DNA of 64,000 nt from Pseudomonas delhiensis (GCF_900187975.1 NZ_FZPC01000003.1:1-64000), one strand, 5' to 3'. Positions 10,047 through 17,064 are shown, numbered from the stretch's first letter. The notes: generated from the sequence alone by a model not told the origin. A program made the numbers and translations.

Positions 10047-10263
10047 AATGGTGCTTACTTAAGCATTAATTGATTGATCCTGAAGAAGAAAAGCTGCTCT
10101 TAGTCTACTGTGATAGTTGAAAGAACATACCGAGCCCAAGTAGGAAAGCTGTAGGAGCTGAATGCAACAGGGGGCATCGAGTTGAGCTTTCAAATAGGCA
10201 CTGCTCTTTAAAAACAACTCAGAGATAAAGACAAAGCCAACTGACTGATCCAGGGCCGTGATG
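10047..10263. other. Intergenic remnant with a second IS-end-like sequence
   Basis: Begins with AATGGTGCTTACTTAAG, a direct repeat of the left boundary of the IS4-like remnant at 9709, which suggests remains of two nested or tandem elements. The rest is AT-rich, shows no coding sequence I can support and no recognised RNA gene. It joins the cdiA fragment at about 10264. Confidence 0.4.
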
Positions 10264-10451
10264 TCAGCCTCACCCTGGCGCTCTTCGGTAGTTCGGGCTA
10301 CCAGACCGCCAAGCAGGCCAAGCACGAGGACGACAACCGGCTCTCCGCGCTGCAAGGCATCAAGGCCGGCAACGACATGCTACTGGCCGCCAACCGCGAC
10401 ATCACCCTGGAAGTGGCGGCCAACACCCAGAAGCTCGACGGCAAGAACAAG
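10264..10451 (+). pseudogene. Internally deleted fragment of cdiA
   Basis: This stretch repeats two parts of the upstream cdiA: 6191-6309 and 6546-6640. It covers SGYQTAKQAKHEDD, then LAANRDI and NTQKLDGKNK. The 246 bases between them are missing, with the join inside TCAAGGCCGG, present at both ends of the missing segment (6300-6309 and 6546-6555). A second gap of 18 bases lies near 10292. Both gaps keep the frame. Differences of a few bases show it is an old or foreign copy. The fragment is cut on the right by the IS66 end. There is no start codon or complete domain, so it is not a gene now, but it could serve as homology for recombination with cdiA. Confidence 0.85.
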
Positions 10452-10677
10452 GTAAGCGCTCCACAAACCCCACCTTCATTTGAACTGTCCGCTTGCGGAT
10501 GCTGGGCTCCCATTTTCCCAGTGAAGCTCCGTCATGATGCGTCCGGACGCCAAGGTCAAAGCTGTCTATCTCTATCCGAAGCCAGTGGACCTCCGTAAGT
10601 CCATTGATGGTCTGGCGGCCCTGGTGGAGTTGGATATCAAGGTGGCCGTGTTTGACCCGGTGTTGTTCGTCTTCCTG
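10452..10677 (+). mobile_element. Left end of an IS66-family element with truncated tnpB
   Basis: Starts with GTAAGCG, the usual IS66 terminus, inserted directly after AAGAACAAG of the cdiA fragment. An open frame from 10534 or 10537 encodes the beginning of the IS66 Orf2/TnpB protein: RPDAKVKAVYLYPKPVDLRK, then SIDGLAALVE and VFDPVLFVFL. Homology stops at about 10677, where cassette repeat copy B begins, so some 70% of tnpB, all of tnpC and the right end are lost. No transposition function remains. Confidence 0.85.
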
Positions 10678-10776
10678 GAAAGGGGGCCGCTTTATTTTTC
10701 CTACTCTAAAGCTGATCACTCAGGCAGGATTAGAGTGCTTAAATAAATCTGTCCCCTTTTCTCGTCCCCTTTTCTC
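10678..10776. repeat. Cassette repeat, copy B
   Basis: An imperfect inverted repeat of about 100 bases. The outer arms are GAAAGGGGGCCGCTTTATTT and AAATAAATCTGTCCCCTTTT; the inner arms are ACTCTAA and TTAGAGT around a 20-base loop. The right arm is followed by CTCGTCCCCTTTTCTC and leads into the coding end of a toxin remnant. Related copies lie at 11315-11400 and 11967-12066. The arms resemble repeats I associate with IS200-like (RAYT) transposases, an impression I cannot test here. Confidence 0.75.
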
Positions 10777-10778
10777 TG

Positions 10779-10835
10779 GTGGGTGACTTAGAGAAGGTGC
10801 TAACTGGTAAAGCCGTTATTGTGAAGGGTAAATAA
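10779..10835 (+). pseudogene. C-terminal stub of a lost toxin module
   Basis: Eighteen open codons ending in TAA encode VGDLEKVLTGKAVIVKGK. There is no start codon and the frame runs straight out of cassette repeat B. The stop is four bases before the next gene's ATG, the layout of a CdiA toxin end followed by its immunity gene. It is too short to name a toxin family, and the coding reading is inferred from the parallel case at 11403-11495. Confidence 0.5.
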
Positions 10836-10839
10836 CTCC

Positions 10840-11307
10840 ATGGTTTCTGAAATTTGTGACTTGTATGTTGGACCAGTAGTCGGATCAAAGACTATGTCGC
10901 TTGTTAAGCTATTTGACAGGGAATTCATTTTTGACTCTCAGAAATGCTACTCTGGTTACTTGGGGGTGAATGTTGAGAGATTTAGATTGGTGCGAGTGGT
11001 TGTTGATCTGCGCAATGAGGGGGTTCGAGTGCTTAGTGTCCCTGTACGATACCGAGATAGCTTGAATATTGATAGGAGGGAGGCATTGGTTTTGGCTAAG
11101 GAGTATGCAGAGGCTAAGGGCTTTAAGGTGGCGGGGAATGACTTGAGAGTAGGTAATTTCACTCCGTTGTATTGGAGTTTTTCTATCTCGGATCCTACAG
11201 GGGAGAGGGCCGGGGGAAAAATTAGGGTGGATAGAGTGGACGGCCATGTTTGGAGTATGGACGAGTACGACAAGTATATGTATGACTATAATTGTATTTT
11301 TGCGTGA
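10840..11307 (+). CDS. Orphan immunity-like protein
   Basis: A 155-residue soluble protein with no recognised family. It contains SGYLGVNVERFRLVRVVVDL, ALVLAKEYAEAKG and a C-terminal PLYWSFSISDPTGERAGGK segment. The code is AT-rich, like the true cdiI, and unlike the flanking genome. It lies 4 bases after the toxin stub and 7 bases before repeat copy C, so it has the position of an immunity gene whose toxin was lost. It would protect against siblings that still carry that toxin. An AAGGG about 12 bases upstream is a weak ribosome site. Confidence 0.65.
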   Translation: MVSEICDLYVGPVVGSKTMSLVKLFDREFIFDSQKCYSGYLGVNVERFRLVRVVVDLRNEGVRVLSVPVRYRDSLNIDRREALVLAKEYAEAKGFKVAGNDLRVGNFTPLYWSFSISDPTGERAGGKIRVDRVDGHVWSMDEYDKYMYDYNCIFA

Positions 11308-11314
11308 GTATGAG

Positions 11315-11400
11315 CGGAAAGAGGGCGGGTTTATTTTCCATGCTCTAAAGTCAACTGGTTGGGCTGGATTAGAGTGTGAAAAATAAATCTGTCCCATTTT
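11315..11400. repeat. Cassette repeat, copy C
   Basis: Arms GGAAAGAGGGCGGGTTTATT and AAAATAAATCTGTCCCATTT enclose GCTCTAAAGTC...GGATTAGAG. It starts 7 bases after the stop of the orphan immunity gene and its right arm ends where the next toxin stub begins. The loop differs from copies B and D, but the arms are conserved. Confidence 0.75.
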
Positions 11401-11402
11401 AA

Positions 11403-11495
11403 AATATTATTGAGCGTGGCTATGACCCTGGACAGGTTGAAGAGGCAATAAAGAAGATCATTGATAGGAGCCGTCAGGCTGGAGTTGTAAAGTGA
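11403..11495 (+). pseudogene. C-terminal stub of a second lost toxin module
   Basis: Thirty codons ending in TGA encode a hydrophilic helix-like end with GYDPGQVEEAIKKIIDRSRQ. An in-frame TAA lies directly before it, at the edge of repeat copy C, and no start codon is present. The TGA overlaps the next gene's GTG start (GTGA), exactly the coupling expected between a toxin and its immunity gene. This makes it the best evidence that the array consists of decayed toxin/immunity cassettes. Confidence 0.7.
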
Positions 11496-11953
11496 TAAGT
11501 GTATGGGATAAATCTATAGCTGCTATTGGTAAGGTTGAGAGATCATCCGATTTTTTAGAGTTGGAGAAAGTTATTGGGGAGGTTCCATGTATTTCGTCTG
11601 ATCCTGATGAGTATAATGACCCGATAGGGGCGACAAAGTACTATAAATTTACTCGCTCGGGAGTTGAGGTGGGTTTCAGAAGGAAATTACTAAATCATAT
11701 AAATTTTTATGTTGAGGCTAGTGATGGATACTCTGCCTTCAATGGAGAGTTGTATGGGGGGTTGAATGGTCTATCTACTTGTCAGAGTGTTTTGAGTTTT
11801 CTTGGCCAGCCTGCAATGGCAGGTGGTGGAAAAAAAGATTTATTAATTGGCTATGTAGGGAAGTGGCTAAGGTATCAGAAGTGGGGGGTTGTGGTTAATT
11901 TTCAGTTTAATGAGAGTGATCTTTTGTGCCGGGTTACAGTCGCTCAGGGGTAA
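11492..11953 (+). CDS. Orphan immunity-like protein, GTG start
   Basis: A 153-residue cytoplasmic protein with acidic N-terminus (SSDPDEYNDPIG) and a central FNGELYGGLNGLSTCQSVL segment. No family is recognised. The GTG overlaps the stop of the toxin stub and has GGAG (11481-11484) seven bases upstream, so this start is well supported. AT-rich code and position between repeat copies C and D mark it as the immunity half of a second orphan cassette. Confidence 0.7.
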   Translation: MISVWDKSIAAIGKVERSSDFLELEKVIGEVPCISSDPDEYNDPIGATKYYKFTRSGVEVGFRRKLLNHINFYVEASDGYSAFNGELYGGLNGLSTCQSVLSFLGQPAMAGGGKKDLLIGYVGKWLRYQKWGVVVNFQFNESDLLCRVTVAQG

Positions 11954-11966
11954 GTGGAGAAGGATA

Positions 11967-12066
11967 GCGAAAAGAGGATAGATTTATTTCTTCTACTCTA
12001 AAACTGATCGGTCAGGCAGAATTAGAGCGCTTAAATAATTTTCTCCTTTTCTCGTCCCCTTCTCTC
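11967..12066. repeat. Cassette repeat, copy D
   Basis: Arms GCGAAAAGAGGATAGATTTA and TTAAATAATTTTCTCCTTTT enclose CTACTCTAAAACTGATCGGT...GAATTAGAGCG. Starts 13 bases after the second orphan immunity gene and closes the array. Its loop and CTCGTCCCCTTCTCTC tail match copy B more closely than copy C does. Confidence 0.75.
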
Positions 12067-12120
12067 CCGAAAGGCACCGTGATATAAGGCATACGCCGTT
12101 TTTGCATTCCCATAAGCTTC

Positions 12121-12137
12121 ATGGCATAAAACGCCAT
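12121..12137. promoter_or_regulatory. Dyad upstream of parDE, probable autoregulatory operator
   Basis: ATGGC-ATAAAACG-GCCAT-type symmetry (ATGGC at 12121-12125, GCCAT at 12133-12137) lies 24 bases before parD. ParD proteins repress their own promoter through such inverted repeats. The site is inferred from symmetry and position. Confidence 0.45.
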
Positions 12138-12160
12138 AGTCGCTTTCCTTGGAGAGTGTC

Positions 12161-12442
12161 ATGGCCACACACAACGTCGTTCTGCCTCAGTCCATGGAGA
12201 AATCCATTGATGACCTCGTGAGCGAAGGCCGTTACCAGAATTTCAGTGAGGTCGTGCGTGCCGGCCTACGTCTGCTCCTCGAGCGCGAAGCCGAAGAGTC
12301 CGCCAAGCTCGTCGCTCTCCGTAACGCAACATCAAGCGGCATCATGCAGCTCGAGACAGGTCGGTTCGTCGAGATTGCCTCCGAAGCACAGCTCGAGGAA
12401 TACCTGGAAGAGTTGGGCCAGTTGGCGAACTCCAGGCAGTGA
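12161..12442 (+). CDS. parD: ParD-family antitoxin
   Basis: A 93-residue protein with an N-terminal ribbon-helix-helix DNA-binding fold (NVVLPQSMEKSIDDLV, then GRYQNFSEVVRAGLRLLLE) and an acidic C-terminal tail that in this family wraps the toxin. ATG 12161 is chosen because GGAG lies six bases upstream; an in-frame TTG at 12149 overlaps that site. The 3' end overlaps parE by four bases (GTGA), so the pair is co-translated. Expected to neutralise ParE and repress the operon. Confidence 0.9.
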   Translation: MATHNVVLPQSMEKSIDDLVSEGRYQNFSEVVRAGLRLLLEREAEESAKLVALRNATSSGIMQLETGRFVEIASEAQLEEYLEELGQLANSRQ

Positions 12443-12804
12443 GCGCCACCAGATTCCGCCTGCCTCTGGATGCGCAGACTGACCTCATCGATATCCTTCG
12501 CTTCACCCAGGTGAAGTTTGGCGAGGACGTGCGCCGTCGTTACCAGGGGCTTCTACGGGCGGCATTCGTGTCGCTGTCGGCAGAGTCCGAGAGGGCCGGG
12601 AGTATCGCTCGGGAGCAGTTGGAGACCGGGCTGCGCAGCCTGCACCTGCTCTACTGCCGCTCCGAGGCTCCAAACGGCCGCGTAGACCGTCCCCGCCACG
12701 TCGTTTTCTACAGGCTGGGCAACGACCAGGTCATCGAGATCGTTCGTATCCTTCACGATGCCATGGAGGTCGAAAGGCACCTGCAGAAAGTCCCCGCAGG
12801 CTGA
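12439..12804 (+). CDS. parE: ParE-family toxin
   Basis: A 121-residue protein of the RelE/ParE superfamily: N-terminal RFRLPLDAQTDLIDILRFTQ helix, a central basic part, and the closing strands HVVFYRLGNDQVIEIVRILH with DAMEVERHL. ParE members typically poison DNA gyrase, though RelE-like mRNA cleavage by divergent members exists. The GTG start overlaps the parD stop. The pair ends the accessory region. Confidence 0.9.
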   Translation: MSATRFRLPLDAQTDLIDILRFTQVKFGEDVRRRYQGLLRAAFVSLSAESERAGSIAREQLETGLRSLHLLYCRSEAPNGRVDRPRHVVFYRLGNDQVIEIVRILHDAMEVERHLQKVPAG

Positions 12805-13404
12805 ATGGCCAAATGGCAAATGGGTTGAATGGTTCTCAAGGATAAAGAGAGCCGCAGACGCCGGCCCGCTATCGGCTGATCACGCCCGGAAGTGCTCGGT
12901 CCGGCTCTGCCCCGGCTGTGGATAACGGGTGCTACCGAACTGCATTCGCTTGTGCGGCTGGGGATGGCCAGACACTCCTGCCGGTACCGGCCCTTCCTCG
13001 GCAGGTTCTCGCCAGCTCCCTTCGAAGGCCGCTATCACCCGCCTTGTCCCGGGCATACCGGGAATTTCTTGAGACACTTCTGATTTCAGGCACCTGGCAT
13101 GGATGATGGCGTAATGATTGTGCTCTAATCGCCCACCTCAGGTAACACGATGTTTTCGAAGGATCGACGGGATACGGTTCGTTCCCACAGGCTGGATGCC
13201 AGGTCTTGTTTCGCCGCTTCCCGCCCCTCCTGCCGCTACGCCCTGTAACGGCGCCGTTTTCCATCCTCGAGCTTTCCCTTCCTGCGTGTCTTTCGAGCGC
13301 GGCTGTGCCGTGCGCAGGAGCTTCGAATCCGTCGTGGCCTTTGACTGGAGGGCGCCGGTGTTTGCCGGCGGCCCGGTTTGGTGGATTTGCGAGGGGAGTG
13401 CAAC
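12805..13404. other. 600-base intergenic stretch
   Basis: No gene is supported here; reading frames present are short, Arg/Pro-rich and lack ribosome sites. GC content returns to the genome level, so it marks the right edge of the AT-richer module array. It must contain the promoter of the lipoprotein operon, but no clear -35/-10 pair stands out. Confidence 0.5.
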
Positions 13405-14088
13405 GTGAAGATGAAGATGTCCCAGGGGTTGTTGCTGGGTGTGGCGTCCGCCGCCCTGCTGATGGTCGGCGGTTGTGCCACGGAGAGTTCCAGGGCGCTG
13501 CCGGTGCAGCAGGTGGAGAGCGTTGGCAAGCCCTATTCGGGTGTGCGTTCGCCCATTGCGGTGGGCAAGTTCGACAACCGTTCCAGCTACATGCGCGGCA
13601 TTTTCTCCGATGGCGTCGATCGCCTTGGCGGCCAGGCCAAGACCATCCTGATCACCCATCTGCAGCAGACCAACCGCTTCAACGTGCTGGACCGCGACAA
13701 CATGAGCGAGATCCAGCAGGAGGCCGCCATCAAGGGGCAGGCCCAGCGGCTCAAGGGGGCGGACTACGTGGTGACCGGCGACGTCACCGAGTTCGGCCGC
13801 AAGGAAGTCGGCGACCGCCAGCTGTTCGGCATCCTCGGCCGCGGCAAGACCCAGGTGGCCTATGCCAAGGTGGCGCTGAACATCGTCAACATCAGCACCT
13901 CCGAGGTCGTCTATTCCACCCAGGGGGCGGGCGAGTACGAGTTGTCGAACCGGGAGATCATCGGCTTCGGCGGCACCGCCAGCTACGACTCCACGCTCAA
14001 CGGCAAGGTCCTGGACCTGGCCATGCGCGAGGCGGTGAACAAGCTGGTGAATGCGGTGGACAGCGGCAGCTGGAACCCCGCGCATTAA
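13405..14088 (+). CDS. CsgG/HfaB-family lipoprotein
   Basis: A 227-residue lipoprotein: signal peptide with lipobox LMVGGC (Cys near residue 22), then a CsgG-type domain with IAVGKFDNRS, DNMSEIQQE and ADYVVTGDVTEFGR. In curli systems CsgG forms the outer-membrane pore, but here no curli subunit genes are near. Instead it heads a three-gene operon with DUF4810 and DUF799 lipoproteins, a set seen in many proteobacteria whose role is not settled. GTG 13405 is taken as start because GAGGGGAG lies six bases upstream; ATG 13411 is an alternative. Confidence 0.85.
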   Translation: MKMKMSQGLLLGVASAALLMVGGCATESSRALPVQQVESVGKPYSGVRSPIAVGKFDNRSSYMRGIFSDGVDRLGGQAKTILITHLQQTNRFNVLDRDNMSEIQQEAAIKGQAQRLKGADYVVTGDVTEFGRKEVGDRQLFGILGRGKTQVAYAKVALNIVNISTSEVVYSTQGAGEYELSNREIIGFGGTASYDSTLNGKVLDLAMREAVNKLVNAVDSGSWNPAH

Positions 14089-14112
14089 CCCGAGACAGAA
14101 CAGGGAGTGATG

Positions 14113-14490
14113 ATGTTCATGGGTAGGACCTTTGTTTCCAGGGGCTGCCTCGCGGCCCTGACTTGTGCCGGCCTGGCGCTGCTTTCCGGGTGTTCCTCGC
14201 CGAAGACCCTGTACCAGTGGGAAAGCTACCAGTCGCAGGTGCACGACTATTTCACCAGCGATGCCAAGCAAGCGCAGGCCGAGGCGCTGGAGCGCGACCT
14301 GCAGAAGATCGCATCCACCGACGGCAAGGTGCCGCCGGGCTACCACGCGCAACTGGGCCTGCTGTATTCGAGCCTGGGCAAGGACGACCAGATGGTCCAG
14401 CAGTTCAACACCGAGAAGACATTGTTCCCGGAGTCCGCGGCCTACATGGATTTTCTGCTGAAGAACGCCCGGCAGGGAGGTAGCCAGTGA
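14113..14490 (+). CDS. DUF4810-type lipoprotein
   Basis: A 125-residue lipoprotein with lipobox LLSGC and a mature part opening SSPKTLYQWESYQSQVHDYF, the signature of this family. The remainder is helical, with YHAQLGLLYSSLGKDDQMVQ recalling a TPR helix pair. Start 14113 has AGGGAG five bases before it; in-frame GTG 14107 and ATG 14110 are too close to that site. The stop overlaps the next ATG by one base. Function is unknown; periplasmic side of an envelope membrane is expected. Confidence 0.85.
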   Translation: MFMGRTFVSRGCLAALTCAGLALLSGCSSPKTLYQWESYQSQVHDYFTSDAKQAQAEALERDLQKIASTDGKVPPGYHAQLGLLYSSLGKDDQMVQQFNTEKTLFPESAAYMDFLLKNARQGGSQ

Positions 14491-15149
14491 TGTCGAACCC
14501 GTTCAAGGCCTTGCTGGCCCTGTTTGCCCTGGTGCTGCTGGCCGGCTGCGCGCCGCAGAAGACCATCGACTATTCCGCGTACAAGCAGGCCCGGCCGCGC
14601 TCGATCCTGGTGCTGCCGCCGCTGAACGATTCGCCGGACGTGAAGGCGACCTACAGCATGCTCTCGCAGGTTACCTTCCCGCTCGCCGAGGCCGGCTACT
14701 ACGTGCTGCCGGTGGCGCTGGTGGCCGAGACCTTCCGCCAGAACGGCCTGGGCACGCCGGCGGACATCCATGCGGTGTCGCCGGCGAAGCTGCAGGAGAT
14801 CTTCGGCGCGGATGCGGCCCTGTACATCACCGTGACCCAGTACGGCACCAGCTACATGGTGCTGAGCAGCGCCACCGTGGTGACCGCCGGGGCCAAGCTG
14901 GTGGACCTGAAGACCGGCGCCACCCTGTGGACGGGCAGCGCCAGCGCCTCCAGCGAAGAGGGCAGCAGCAACAACAACGGCGGCCTGCTGGGCATGCTGA
15001 TCACGGCGGCGGTCAAGCAGATCATCAGCAGCGCCCAGGAGGATGCGGGCTACCCCATCGCCGGCGTCACCAGCCAGCGCCTGCTCTCCGCCGGGCGGCC
15101 GGGCGCGCTGCTGTACGGCCCGCGTTCGCCGAAGTACGGCACCGACTGA
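14490..15149 (+). CDS. DUF799 (GNA1162-like) lipoprotein
   Basis: A 219-residue lipoprotein with lipobox LLAGC. The mature part begins APQKTIDYSAYKQARPRSIL and continues with VLPPLNDSPDV, then a domain related to the TolB/CsgG-like alpha-beta fold reported for GNA1162. Third gene of the operon, starting by one-base overlap (TGATG) with GGGAGG nine bases upstream. The three proteins probably form one outer-membrane assembly, as inferred from conserved linkage and the shared fold of members one and three. Confidence 0.85.
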   Translation: MSNPFKALLALFALVLLAGCAPQKTIDYSAYKQARPRSILVLPPLNDSPDVKATYSMLSQVTFPLAEAGYYVLPVALVAETFRQNGLGTPADIHAVSPAKLQEIFGADAALYITVTQYGTSYMVLSSATVVTAGAKLVDLKTGATLWTGSASASSEEGSSNNNGGLLGMLITAAVKQIISSAQEDAGYPIAGVTSQRLLSAGRPGALLYGPRSPKYGTD

Positions 15150-15154
15150 GTGAT

Positions 15155-15182
15155 TGCGGGCGTGGTGGCCGCCGCGCCCGCA
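15155..15182 (+). terminator. Possible terminator hairpin after lipoprotein operon
   Basis: TGCGGGCG and CGCCCGCA form a perfect 8-bp stem five bases after the stop of the third lipoprotein gene. There is no following T-run, so it may only be a 3' stabilising hairpin. The next 225 bases show nothing recognisable. Confidence 0.4.
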
Positions 15183-15408
15183 TGACCTGTCGGGGCCTCG
15201 CGGTGCCTGGAATACAGGGCCTTGTGGCTTCGCTGCGGTGGGTAAGGACCGGTCCGGCGTCCCTGCCATGGCCGATCCGCTCTCAGCAAGAGCCTGCCCA
15301 CTTTCGGCCGGGTGGGCTCGTTGGGCAATCAGACGTTTCCGAAGCGCTGCGAAATGGTTGCACGGCCTCTGCGGCAGCTCCGACTGAAGGGCTTGCCGCC
15401 CATTCCTC

Positions 15409-16926
15409 TCATGGGCCCGCTTCGATCCCCAGGGCCAGCCGTCTCAAGCCGAAACAGGGCGCCTCCGCGCCGTTGCCCGTGCTTGCGCCGAGCAGGGCGA
15501 GGTAGCGGTCCGCCCCGTCTTCCACCCGCAACTTCTTGCCGCTGGCCAGCGGCAGGCTGGGGCAGAGGATGCGTGTCGTGCCGGCGTCATCCAGCAGCAG
15601 GGCGTTGTGGGTGGCGCTTTCCTGCAGCTTGCCGAGCAGGGTGATGCGGCAGGCGCGGGGCTGTTTCGATAGCCAGGCGAGGCTCAGCGTGGCTTGTCCG
15701 TTACCCGCCGGGGCCACCTGTTCGACGCGGGCCAGGCGCCAGCCCGCCATGGGCGCGGTGCGGATGCCGAGCAGGTCGCCGGCCGCGGGCCGGGAGGCCG
15801 CCTCGCCGCTCCATGTCGCGCAAACGCCCCGGGGACTCTTCGTCATCCCGCTCAGCAGGCCGGGCGGCGGCAGCTCGGGAGTGGTTGGCGTCGATGGGGT
15901 GAATTCGATGAGGTCCTCGTGGGGCACCATTTCGTCGAGATCGGCCCGCGTGTTGCCATGGATTGCCCAGACGTCCTGGGGCATGGCCTGGCGGGCGAAG
16001 TGGCGGGCATCCAGGGCGGCTTCTTCGCGGGGGGCGCCCAGCTGCGCCAGGATGGCGGCGAAGCCGTGGCAGGCCTCCCAGGTGGGGCCGGGTGCCTCTT
16101 CGCTCCAGCAGCGCTGCAGGTGGGCCTTGAGGTCGAAGCCCTGGCCGGCGCCGCCGAAACCCTCGAAATGGCCTATCGCCTCGAGCGCTTCGTCCAGCCG
16201 CAGCGCCAGGCGGCCCTCGGGGTTGGCGGGGATGTCGAGGAACGGGCGATCCTGGTCGCTGGCGATGATCCAGCGGTCCGTGCCGCGGGCGCCCGCCAGG
16301 CGCGCCGCCGTGGCCAGGGCATCCAGGGATTCGATCAGCCGCCGCAGGCTTTCCCGCGGCATCTCCAGCGGGCCCGAGCCGGCCAGCAGCAGCGCCGCCA
16401 GGTAGCCGCGGGCGAGGCTCTGGCTTCGCGCGCCCGGGGCTTGCGGGTCGTCCACCTCGATGGCCTGCAGCGACAACTGGCGGGCCCTGGCGTGCAGGCG
16501 GTGGAACAGGCGCCAGAGGCCGGCGGGCGCCTGCTGGCCGTCGAGCAGGGCGCAGCAGTGGATTTCCTGGGCGCTGCGCAGCGCCCGTTGCAGCAGCAAT
16601 GCGCGCACCTGCGGCTTGGCCCGCTCGGCCTGGGCCAGGCCACAGTAGCCCTGGATCAAGCGGCGGTGCAGGGCGGTGATCAGTTTCGCCGCCTTGTCCG
16701 CCCGGCGTTGCTCGCCGACGCCCTGGCGGTGCTGGAGCAAGCCGGCGAGGCCGCGGCCCAGTTCGAAGACTTCCGGCCGCGCGCGCTCCAGCTGCTTCAG
16801 GCGCGCGGCTGCCGGAACGGGCGCGGTACACAGGTCGACCAGGTGCTGGTAGAGGGCGCGGGTCCGGTCGGCCAGGTGCTGCCCGTTGAGGGGCGCGGGG
16901 TGTCGTTCGGCTGCGTTTTCGTCCAT
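15409..16926 (-). CDS. Conserved-looking protein of unknown function
   Basis: A 505-residue protein without signal peptide or membrane segment. The first 350 residues are Ala/Leu/Arg-rich helices; the last 130 (from about GDLLGIRTAPMAGWRLARVE) look like a beta-rich domain vaguely like PilZ, but the key RxxxR motif is not evident. ATG 16926 is chosen because AAGGG lies six bases upstream; an ATG 19 codons earlier has no ribosome site. It is a single gene, ending next to no partner on its strand. I do not recognise the family. Confidence 0.7.
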   Translation of the reverse strand: MDENAAERHPAPLNGQHLADRTRALYQHLVDLCTAPVPAAARLKQLERARPEVFELGRGLAGLLQHRQGVGEQRRADKAAKLITALHRRLIQGYCGLAQAERAKPQVRALLLQRALRSAQEIHCCALLDGQQAPAGLWRLFHRLHARARQLSLQAIEVDDPQAPGARSQSLARGYLAALLLAGSGPLEMPRESLRRLIESLDALATAARLAGARGTDRWIIASDQDRPFLDIPANPEGRLALRLDEALEAIGHFEGFGGAGQGFDLKAHLQRCWSEEAPGPTWEACHGFAAILAQLGAPREEAALDARHFARQAMPQDVWAIHGNTRADLDEMVPHEDLIEFTPSTPTTPELPPPGLLSGMTKSPRGVCATWSGEAASRPAAGDLLGIRTAPMAGWRLARVEQVAPAGNGQATLSLAWLSKQPRACRITLLGKLQESATHNALLLDDAGTTRILCPSLPLASGKKLRVEDGADRYLALLGASTGNGAEAPCFGLRRLALGIEAGP

Positions 16927-17064
16927 GCGAAGCCCTTGGAATGCGGTTCTCCAGATGCCTTTGGAGACTGCTCGCTTCGCCATGGGCTGGGGTTAGGACG
17001 AGTCCGAAAAACGACTGGGAAAGACTCCTTTGTGCTGTGCGTCACGGAACCGGCGGCCGAAAGC

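Noticed and set aside
10201-10215. TGCTCTTTAAAAAC resembles the boxA antitermination element of rRNA leaders
   Set aside because: No rRNA or tRNA sequence lies nearby and the surrounding DNA is a remnant between insertion sequences; the match is short and probably chance.
12880-13400. Several short open frames on both strands between parE and the lipoprotein operon
   Set aside because: No ribosome sites, no similarity and Arg/Pro-rich composition typical of non-coding GC-rich DNA.
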